From Euryarchaeota archaeon UBA495 (lineage in GTDB: Archaea; Thermoplasmatota; Poseidoniia; Poseidoniales; Poseidoniaceae), in the NCBI GenBank assembly GCA_002496845.1, contig DALQ01000117.1, positions 1-12,761 on the forward strand: 12,761 nucleotides of DNA. The letters are read 5' to 3'. Of the stretch, positions 7,150 to 12,761 are shown in pieces. Numbering within the stretch: the first letter of the stretch is position 1; each line of letters opens with the position of its first letter. The notes beneath the pieces were generated by a model. That model saw nothing but the letters and a program-made list of their open reading frames with translations. It was not told the DNA's origin and did no database searches. Made by a program: the position numbers and the translations under genes.

Positions 7150-10100
7150 TCAGAGGTCGATGTTCCCAAGACGTGCCTCAAGCGCTTCAAGGGCTGGATC
7201 TGCGCTTGCCTTGAGGTCCGACAGGCGGGCGTGAGGGGTTCGCTCAGCGTCCAAGGAAGCCAGTTCTGCGTCGATTTGCCGTCGCTCCTCACCGTCATCG
7301 ATGGCAGGTGCGGGAGCATGGAGCGCCGTGGGGGTCGCTGCAGATTCCTCCACCGTGGCGGCCTGTGGCGCCGGTGCAGGAGAGGGTGCTGCCTCCGGCT
7401 CAGCCTTTTCCTCAAGCGGGGGTGCTTCGGCCAAGCCGTTGCGCGCTTCGGAAGGAAGCAAGCCGCTTGACATGAAACTCCACAGATGCCCCTGAGGTGT
7501 TCCGGCCACCAAACCGGCCGCCTCAAGTTGCGTGAGCAGCTCCTCGAGCGCTTGAGCCGTGCGTTCCAAGGCCACGGCTTCACCGGCGTTGCGTTGATCA
7601 GCCTCGAGATGGATGTCGTCCAAAGCACGTCGAATCAGTTTGTGGGTTGCTTTGGCCGTGGCGGGCAGGGACTCCGGCCGACGGCACTGCGCAAGCAACG
7701 CGTCCAATTCGCCTCGGGGTGCACCAAGGTGGCCGAGCTGCTCCAACACGTTCCGGGTCCGACGAAGCATCGTGATGGCACGGTCTTGGTCCTCGAGCAG
7801 ATGCTCAAGGTCGAGCACCACATCGGTGACGACATCGTTCAACGAGTGGTCAAGCCGCTGCTGAACGGACCATCGGGTGAGGCCTCGCACGACGCCTGCG
7901 GCTTCTGGCACTTGGCGCTCAAGCAACAGCATCACGTCGTCAGAGAGCAAGTGCTTGGGCGTCTCCGCAGCGTGATCGACCACGCGCTGGACCACGTGCA
8001 AAGCACGCTCCACGGCACGGTCGAGCAAAGCCACAGAGTACCCCTGTTCGCGGGTGTGTTCCAAACGTTCCAAGATCGGCCCAAGAGCGCTCATGGCGGA
8101 GCCGTCCTCGAGGAGCGCCTGTGCAAGCGGTTCCTGGGTCAGCCGGGCGCGAAGCACCCGTGCCTCGTCGATGTCACGAAGCGCAGACTCGTGGGCTTCG
8201 GCCAATGACTCGGCTTGCTCGGCCAAATGAGACACTTCAGCCTCGCTTTGTCCTCGCTTGACCCCAAGGTCACCAAGTTCACGCAGAACGCGGCGGCGTT
8301 CCTCAAGCAGTTCCCGCAACTCACCTTCGAGGTGGCTGCGGCGCACTTCGTCCTCCCGGCGGCGTTCAAGCTCGTCGTCAGCACGGCGGCGCGCGGCACG
8401 GGCTTCGGCCTCAACCGCAGCCAAATCGGCCTTCGCTGCACGAACAGCGTCCTCTGCTACGGCGAGGTCCCTCACCGCTGCAGCCTGGCGTTCATGGGAG
8501 GCCCGGGATTGATCCTCGAGCATGCTCAGATGACGCTCGTCTGCTTCCAAACGCCGGCGAACTTCGGCCAACCGTTCGGAATCGGTCTGAAGATCGGCTC
8601 GGAGCGTGGCTTCCTCTTCGGCCATGCGTTGGATGCTCGCCGCCAGTTCACCTCGCGACGACGAATCCGCCAATGCACGAGCGAGTTCTCCTGCGCGGGA
8701 TTCCAGTTGATGCTCCAATTCTGTGGTGCGCCGCACCAAACGATCGGCGCGGTTTTCTGCTGTTTCCGCCCTAGTGATGGCGTTGGCAGCGTCGAGTTTC
8801 AGACGGTCCACGTCGTGGCCAAGACCCTCGATTTGGGTTCGGCCATCGCCACGGGCTTCCAAAGCCTCACGTTCGCTGACCTCCGCGCGCATCCGTGCTT
8901 CTTCGGCCAACTTGAGACGGGCTTGGAAGGCAGCGCTTTCGCGTTCGAGTTCATCCACCCGGTACTCCGCCTTCTCCAAGCGTTGCCGGTATCCGGCGTC
9001 GATGACCAAGGCACCTCCGCGGTCGACCTCAAGGGTATCTTGACCAATCATCTGCTCGGCGGACGTGACCTTGGGCGCGATCCGCTCCAAGCCTGCTTCG
9101 AAGCCAAGAAGGTCCTCAAAGCGAGCCGAAAGGGTCGTCTTGCGGGCCTCTGAACGCGTCCGCACGGTCGACAAGGCCGCGCCGAAGGCGTTCAACGTGA
9201 AACCTGCCACGTTGGCGGTCCCCTCACCGATAACGGCATCGAGGGGAAGTTGGTGAAGACGAGCCACTCGGGCCCGGTCCGTCAAGTCATGAACCGCTTC
9301 TTCCAGCGTTCCTGCGGTCGACGACACCATGCCAACCGGGCGTCCTCGCAGAAGCACCACGGCGGTTGTTCGTTCGCCAGCTCCTACGCTCAGATGTCCG
9401 TAGACTTCCTCTTCACCCGCCACGCGGAGCATGGACAGGATGGCATCTGGGCCACTCTTGCCTTCACGCAAGACGAAGCCCTCGGGCAAATGCCCGACTT
9501 GACCGTCTTCATCGGGTTGACCTGCCACGTTGGACGACACACGGTGGAGCAAACGGCGGTGGTCTGCGCCGGCCGTGGTCCAAACGCCCAATCCGAGGTC
9601 GCTGGCCGAGGCCAGCAGCACCGAGCCTTGCGGGGTGGCCAAGGACCAGTGCCCCTCCTCGGGCAGGCCCAAGCCGCCCATGATGGATTGACGCGTCCGA
9701 AGCGTGTCGGCGACCAGGGTGGCCAAGGATGTCGCGTCTTGCGGCAAATCGCCGGTTGAATCGATGAGCAAGCCACGGTCCACCAACAGGGCGCCGAGCA
9801 CTTCCTCGTCGGCAGACAAACCTGCCATGATCACGGCAGCAGAACGCGAGAGAAGCCGCCGTGCAGGGCCGGGGCCGCTTGGAAGGCCTTCGATGTCGAC
9901 CGCGTGCACCGCAGCATGCGGCATGAGGGCCACCAAGGCTGCAAATTCGTTGAGGGTGTAGGATTGTGCTTGATGGCGAACGTGGTCTGCTTCCGTTTCC
10001 ATGGCGTTGAGATGGGCCGCAGCAGGCGCCCCGAAGACCAACCCCTTGTCGTCTTCAGCCACCCAACCAATGCACCGGCGGCCACGAACGAGACGATGTC

Positions 10101-10215
10101 CGCTTGGCGTTCTTCGGCGCCCAATCCAAGTGGTCACCACGCCATGCTCGAAAGGAAACAAGCCCGAGACGTCGACCTCGTCGTCGACCTCAGCGCCGGG
10201 AGGCATGGTGAACAT
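7150..10215 (-). CDS. Roadblock / coiled-coil scaffold-like protein
   Basis: From the ATG at 10215 the product is 1021 residues. Residues about 139-226 match the Roadblock/LC7 pattern: GALLVDRGLLIDSTGDLP, a helix (LATLVADTLRTRQSI), then SLATPQGSVLLA and LGVWTTAGADH strands. Residues about 257-329 (AILSMLRVAGEEEVYGHLSV, then VVLLRGRPVGMV, then a helix) resemble a PATAN/DUF4388 module. A long heptad-rich coiled coil covers about 410-695, followed by a helical region (700-915), a Pro/Ala/Glu-rich linker (about 920-970) and a helical tail ending LEARLGNIDL. No ATPase or GTPase motif is present, so it is not an SMC or Rad50 enzyme. The start fits the TGATG overlap with the upstream gene and a GAGGTG 8 nt before it; the frame is also open to a GTG at 10278. 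I infer a cytoplasmic scaffold. The specific function is unknown. Confidence 0.88.
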   Translation of the reverse strand: MFTMPPGAEVDDEVDVSGLFPFEHGVVTTWIGRRRTPSGHRLVRGRRCIGWVAEDDKGLVFGAPAAAHLNAMETEADHVRHQAQSYTLNEFAALVALMPHAAVHAVDIEGLPSGPGPARRLLSRSAAVIMAGLSADEEVLGALLVDRGLLIDSTGDLPQDATSLATLVADTLRTRQSIMGGLGLPEEGHWSLATPQGSVLLASASDLGLGVWTTAGADHRRLLHRVSSNVAGQPDEDGQVGHLPEGFVLREGKSGPDAILSMLRVAGEEEVYGHLSVGAGERTTAVVLLRGRPVGMVSSTAGTLEEAVHDLTDRARVARLHQLPLDAVIGEGTANVAGFTLNAFGAALSTVRTRSEARKTTLSARFEDLLGFEAGLERIAPKVTSAEQMIGQDTLEVDRGGALVIDAGYRQRLEKAEYRVDELERESAAFQARLKLAEEARMRAEVSEREALEARGDGRTQIEGLGHDVDRLKLDAANAITRAETAENRADRLVRRTTELEHQLESRAGELARALADSSSRGELAASIQRMAEEEATLRADLQTDSERLAEVRRRLEADERHLSMLEDQSRASHERQAAAVRDLAVAEDAVRAAKADLAAVEAEARAARRRADDELERRREDEVRRSHLEGELRELLEERRRVLRELGDLGVKRGQSEAEVSHLAEQAESLAEAHESALRDIDEARVLRARLTQEPLAQALLEDGSAMSALGPILERLEHTREQGYSVALLDRAVERALHVVQRVVDHAAETPKHLLSDDVMLLLERQVPEAAGVVRGLTRWSVQQRLDHSLNDVVTDVVLDLEHLLEDQDRAITMLRRTRNVLEQLGHLGAPRGELDALLAQCRRPESLPATAKATHKLIRRALDDIHLEADQRNAGEAVALERTAQALEELLTQLEAAGLVAGTPQGHLWSFMSSGLLPSEARNGLAEAPPLEEKAEPEAAPSPAPAPQAATVEESAATPTALHAPAPAIDDGEERRQIDAELASLDAERTPHARLSDLKASADPALEALEARLGNIDL

Positions 10216-10526
10216 CAGGCCACCACCTCGTGGACACGGCCAATCAGAGGCCTGTGACGCTCGATGGCGTGCCTCCACCGTCCATAGTGACCTGGCGAAC
10301 CCTCCATCCGAAGAAGACGTCCGTCCCCGACGCCGTCCAACAACAACGCCCGATCCCCTTCCACGTAAAGTTGCAAACAGCCTCCCAAGCCCCCGATGGA
10401 GGACAAGTGAGCGGCCCTCTCAAACAGGCCATTGGAAGGTGATCCATCCGCACCCGAATGAAGGGACGCTGCATCGGCTCCCTTGGTCTGCTCCAAGGCC
10501 GTGAGCAACCGTGACAGCATCGACAT
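10215..10526 (-). CDS. Small Roadblock/LC7-like protein
   Basis: From the ATG at 10526 the product is 103 residues; another ATG lies two codons later. The predicted order is helix (LSRLLTALEQTKG), strand (ADAASLHSG), turn (ADGSPSN), helix (GLFERAAHLSSI), three strands (CLQLYVEG, RALLLDGV, RLLRMEG) and a final helix (RWRHAIERHRPLI). This alpha-beta-alpha-beta-beta-beta-alpha order and length match Roadblock/LC7 proteins, which dimerise and often regulate small GTPases. Sequence similarity is weak, so the family call rests on the fold pattern. Its TGA overlaps the ATG of the large Roadblock/coiled-coil gene by one base, implying coupled translation and perhaps heterodimer formation. The N-terminus is uncertain: the frame stays open to an ATG at 10619, and a different frame upstream looks more protein-like, so a frameshift is possible. 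No ribosome-binding motif precedes 10526. Confidence 0.65.
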   Translation of the reverse strand: MSMLSRLLTALEQTKGADAASLHSGADGSPSNGLFERAAHLSSIGGLGGCLQLYVEGDRALLLDGVGDGRLLRMEGSPGHYGRWRHAIERHRPLIGRVHEVVA

Positions 10527-10639
10527 CGAAGGGCAAGCCGCCACGGGGGGTTTCAAGATGTTTCCCGTCGAACAGGCCCAAGAGGTGGTTTTCGCAATCC
10601 AATTCAGAACGCGAACCATGCTTGGTCAAAACTTTCTGA

Positions 10640-10760
10640 AAATCGGGAGACAGGGAGCCGGAGATGGGGGTTATTGAAGGCCACTCTTGAGGAAATTAGA
10701 ATCTCAATTGAAAAATCGATTTCTCAATTGGAATATTGATGAGAACAAGAAAGGTAGACT
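10640..10760. promoter_or_regulatory. AT-rich divergent intergenic regulatory region
   Basis: The stretch from about 10527 to 10787 has no convincing gene except a possible N-terminal extension of the Roadblock-like gene. The 10640-10760 part is much richer in A and T than the surrounding sequence. It holds several TATA-like runs: AATATT at 10732-10737, which could drive the thiolation gene with a leader of about 25-30 nt, and AAATTAGAA at 10693-10701, which read on the minus strand could drive the Roadblock operon. It also contains the palindrome listed separately. Promoter positions are inferred from spacing and composition. Confidence 0.5.
10705..10730. promoter_or_regulatory. 26-bp near-perfect palindrome, candidate operator
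   Basis: CAATTG (10705-10710), AAATCGATTT (10713-10722) and CAATTG (10725-10730) are each perfect palindromes, and all are centred so that the whole 26 bp is symmetric about 10717/10718. Only the dinucleotides between blocks (AA and CT) break the symmetry. TCTCAATTG is also repeated directly at 10702-10710 and 10722-10730, exactly 20 bp apart, about two helical turns. It sits between the two divergent genes. A dimeric regulator site is the simplest reading. Confidence 0.5.
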
Positions 10761-10787
10761 CTTCAGCACAAGCGGGCTCGCCTCGTC

Positions 10788-11756
10788 GTGGCGTCTGCGT
10801 TTGAGGTCCCGGCCTGTTCCGTGTGCCGTGCACCGGCTGTGGTGACGCAGGCATACTCAGGACAAAGCCTGTGCGAGCGCCACCTTGACCGCTCCGTACG
10901 CAAGAAAGTGGGCAGGGAACTCCGTAAACAACTCAACATCGATGGCCCAACCACGGTTCTCGTGGCCATCTCCGGCGGGAAAGATTCGGCCGTTCTGCTC
11001 TCCATGCTGGTGGATTTGATCGGCAGCCGACCGGACGTGCGGATCGTGGCAGGTTGCGTCGACGAGGGCATCGAAGGATACCGCCCACCGTCCATTGAAG
11101 CAGCCGCGCAATTGTGCGAAATGCTGGACGTTGAGTTCATCACGACGTCCTTCGAAGATCAAGATTTTTTGGCGATGGACGAGGTCACGTCCTCGCTGAA
11201 CTCCATTCTTGATCGCACCCCTGAAGCTCCGCGGCTTCCTTGCTCGTATTGCGGCGTCTTCCGTCGACAAGGAATCAACGCCCTTGTGGAGATGGTGGAT
11301 GCGGACGTGGTGGCCCTCGGCCACAACCTCGACGACATGGCACAAACGGTCCTCATGAACCTCACCGCCGGAGAGGTGGAGCGCAGCCGGCGCTTGGCGC
11401 CCCACACCGACCGGCCTGCCGAAGGGTTGGCGCCTCGAATCGTCCCGCTGCGTTGGATTCCAGAACAGGAGGTCCACCTGGTGGCGCTTCACCGAGGGCT
11501 CCCCATTCACAACGAAGTGTGTCCAAACGCAGAAGGTGCCCTCCGCTGGCGCATGCGCGACGTGGTCGCCACGCTGGAAGAAGACCGCCCCGGAACACGG
11601 CACGGCCTTGTGCGGAGCCTCGATGCCATCCGCGCCATGACGCCCCCTGAAGAAGCGGGTGCTCAACCCATCCGAGCGTGCGAGCGCTGTGGAAGCGTCT
11701 CCTCAAGGCCCGTTTGCAAAGCCTGCGAAATGCGTGATTTGGTTGGCGTCAAATGA
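10788..11756 (+). CDS. ttuA: TtuA/Ncs6-family tRNA 2-thiolation enzyme
   Basis: The 322-residue product belongs to the TtuA/Ncs6 (Ctu1) family, which adenylates a tRNA uridine and replaces its 2-oxygen with sulfur. The PP-loop SGGKDS is at 62-67. An N-terminal zinc knuckle uses C10, C13, C29 and H32, and a C-terminal one uses C298, C301, C310 and C313. C152 and C155 (PCSYCG) with C245 (NEVCPN) correspond to the three cysteines that hold a [4Fe-4S] cluster in characterised TtuA enzymes. The conserved GHNLDDMAQTVLMN segment is at 178-191. Whether it modifies wobble U34 or T-loop U54 cannot be told from this sequence. The GTG at 10788 is the only good start; no ribosome-binding motif precedes it. 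Its 3' end overlaps the convergent pyrI by 8 bp. No ubiquitin-like sulfur carrier gene is nearby. Confidence 0.93.
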   Translation: MASAFEVPACSVCRAPAVVTQAYSGQSLCERHLDRSVRKKVGRELRKQLNIDGPTTVLVAISGGKDSAVLLSMLVDLIGSRPDVRIVAGCVDEGIEGYRPPSIEAAAQLCEMLDVEFITTSFEDQDFLAMDEVTSSLNSILDRTPEAPRLPCSYCGVFRRQGINALVEMVDADVVALGHNLDDMAQTVLMNLTAGEVERSRRLAPHTDRPAEGLAPRIVPLRWIPEQEVHLVALHRGLPIHNEVCPNAEGALRWRMRDVVATLEEDRPGTRHGLVRSLDAIRAMTPPEEAGAQPIRACERCGSVSSRPVCKACEMRDLVGVK

Positions 11757-12225
11757 CGTTCTGGACCAACTCATCGAGGTCTTGAGGTCGCCCGCAGTAG
11801 TGACAGCGGATTTGAAGCGGATCCTTCGAAAGCACGCGGAGTCGATGAGGGAGAGGCTCTCGTGAATTCTGCGTAATGCAGTTCGAAAAGGTGCAGCGGA
11901 CCACGTCGGTGATCTCGTCCCCAAGGTTGATCTCGAGCTTCTCAGCGACCGTGTAGGCCCGGATGATGGCCACGCTGGCCCCTTCGGCCACCAAGGCCAG
12001 GCGGTCGAGTTCGGCTTGCGTCAGTTCCCTGTCTTCCACCTTGACGATGTCCTTGGCCCCTTTCTTCTTCGATGGGACGTTCATCACCAACGACACGGGG
12101 ACCGAGGTCCCTTGGCCGATGTTAAGCAGTTCCAGCACCCGAAGGGCGCTGCCGGCAGGAATGTGATCGATGACCGTACCGTTGCGGATCGCGGTGACGC
12201 GTCGCATGTTGGATTCATTGGACAT
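11749..12225 (-). CDS. pyrI: Aspartate carbamoyltransferase regulatory subunit
   Basis: The 158-residue product is the regulatory chain of aspartate carbamoyltransferase, which in characterised enzymes binds nucleotide effectors and joins catalytic trimers. The N-terminal effector domain spans about 8-100. The C-terminal zinc domain has C111, C116, C141 and C144 (CTFSNC and CHYC), corresponding to the four zinc ligands of the E. coli protein, so assembly with PyrB should be intact. I use the ATG at 12225: GGAGGTGA (plus-strand 12232-12239) ends 6 nt before it, and it overlaps the pyrB stop as TGATG. A TTG one codon earlier is possible but less likely. The order pyrB-pyrI and the overlap indicate coupled translation in stoichiometric amounts. 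Confidence 0.96.
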   Translation of the reverse strand: MSNESNMRRVTAIRNGTVIDHIPAGSALRVLELLNIGQGTSVPVSLVMNVPSKKKGAKDIVKVEDRELTQAELDRLALVAEGASVAIIRAYTVAEKLEINLGDEITDVVRCTFSNCITQNSREPLPHRLRVLSKDPLQIRCHYCGRPQDLDELVQNVI

Positions 12226-12761
12226 CAAGCCTCACCTCCAGGCACGTCAACACCAAGCAAACGGCAGAGCAACGCCATCCTCGTCACCACGCCGTTGAAG
12301 GCTTGCTCGAAGTACCGTGCATGCCGTGTTTCGTCGACGCTTGGGTGGATTTCGTCCACCCTTGGAAGCGGGTGCATGATGATCATGTCTTGGCGAACTT
12401 CGCCGAGGTGTTTGGCGTGCAACTTGTACGCGCCTGCAACCTTGACGTACTCGTCTTCATCAGCGAAGCGTTCCTTCTGAATCCGGGTCATGTAGACCAC
12501 ATCTGCTCCGTCCAATGAACCGTACAAGTCCGTGGTCTCAACCACGGAGGCCCCTGAAGCGCGGAGGTCTTCGACGATCTCAGGCGGCATGCGCAACAGT
12601 TCGGGGCTGGCCAGAACCAGCCGGCAGTCAAACCGCGCCAAAGCGTGCGACAAGGAGTGGACGGTGCGGCCGTATCGGAGGTCACCGGCAAGCACGACGT
12701 CAAGGCCATCGAGTCGGCCGTGGGCTTGTCGAATCGTGAAGAGGTCGAGCATGGTCTGAGT
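12225..12761 (-). CDS. pyrB: Aspartate carbamoyltransferase catalytic subunit, C-terminal part (cut by window edge)
   Basis: Only the last 178 residues are in the window; the start lies beyond the right edge. PyrB condenses carbamoyl phosphate with aspartate to give carbamoyl aspartate, an early step of pyrimidine synthesis. The visible part opens TQTMLDLFTI, which includes the glutamine corresponding to E. coli Q137. It then shows GDLRYGRTVHSL (R167 region), YMTRIQKERF (R229 and Q231 region) and HPLPRVDEI (aspartate-domain loop), all intact. The C-terminus ends LLGVDVPGGEA. The last codons also encode the GGAGGTGA ribosome-binding site for pyrI, and the TGA stop overlaps the pyrI ATG. Confidence 0.96.
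   Translation of the reverse strand, partial: TQTMLDLFTIRQAHGRLDGLDVVLAGDLRYGRTVHSLSHALARFDCRLVLASPELLRMPPEIVEDLRASGASVVETTDLYGSLDGADVVYMTRIQKERFADEDEYVKVAGAYKLHAKHLGEVRQDMIIMHPLPRVDEIHPSVDETRHARYFEQAFNGVVTRMALLCRLLGVDVPGGEA

Noticed and set aside
7870..8960. Coiled-coil protein as an SMC/Rad50-type chromosome protein
   Set aside because: No Walker A, Walker B or ABC signature occurs at either end; the N-terminus is Roadblock-like instead.
8215..9153. 312-codon plus-strand frame within the coiled-coil gene, and a similar one at 7486-8208
   Set aside because: Both are mirrors of the heptad-rich minus-strand coding sequence, with Phe/Cys-rich products lacking any motif.
10483..10677. 64-codon plus-strand frame (SKAVSNRDSIDIEGQ...) across the Roadblock-like gene start
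   Set aside because: It looks partly protein-like, but its start is a TTG without a ribosome-binding site. It also overlaps the Roadblock-like gene and is codon-aligned with the antisense frame, which can produce such resemblance.
10702..10730. The TCTCAATTG repeats as a CRISPR remnant
   Set aside because: Only two 9-bp copies with an 11-bp gap; too short for repeats and spacers, and no cas gene is present.

Overview
The window reads as a gene-dense stretch of GC-rich archaeal chromosome. Support for Archaea comes from a two-ring Cdc48/VAT ATPase followed by a free-standing PRC-barrel protein, a TtuA/Ncs6-type tRNA thiolase with two zinc knuckles, separate catalytic and regulatory subunits of aspartate carbamoyltransferase, and frequent GTG starts. 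A marine Thermoplasmatota lineage (Marine Group II / Poseidoniales type) would fit, but that placement is an inference from gene style, not from a marker gene.

Layout. At the left edge (1-155) a minus-strand reading frame probably starts a divergent gene that leaves the window. A plus-strand cluster then runs from 224 to 6889: cdc48, a PRC-barrel protein, a DUF4350-like membrane-anchored surface protein, a DUF58 protein and an eight-helix membrane protein. Gaps are 1-9 nt apart from an 89-nt gap before the DUF4350-like gene. The last three genes resemble the MoxR-DUF58-DUF4350 class of envelope or secreted-protein clusters, but no MoxR gene is visible; the only AAA+ protein here is Cdc48.

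A three-gene minus-strand operon (about 10526 down to 6886) meets this cluster tail to tail, with interlocked stop codons. It encodes a small Roadblock/LC7-like protein, a ~1021-residue protein with an internal Roadblock domain, a PATAN/DUF4388-like module, a long coiled coil and a Pro/Ala-rich tail, and an 84-residue two-helix membrane protein. No function is recognised for this set. It looks like a scaffold or polarity-type system lacking an adjacent small GTPase, and is the best candidate in the window for something undescribed.

Between this operon and the next plus-strand gene lies an AT-rich divergent regulatory region (about 10640-10760) with a nearly symmetric 26-bp palindrome. The tRNA 2-thiolation gene (10788-11756) follows, overlapping by 8 bp at its 3' end the convergent pyrI (11749-12225). 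pyrI sits directly downstream of pyrB, which is cut by the right edge.

Several internal genes share a GAGGTG ribosome-binding motif 5-8 nt before the start, which was used to choose starts. No tRNA, rRNA, CRISPR array, insertion sequence or integrase was found.
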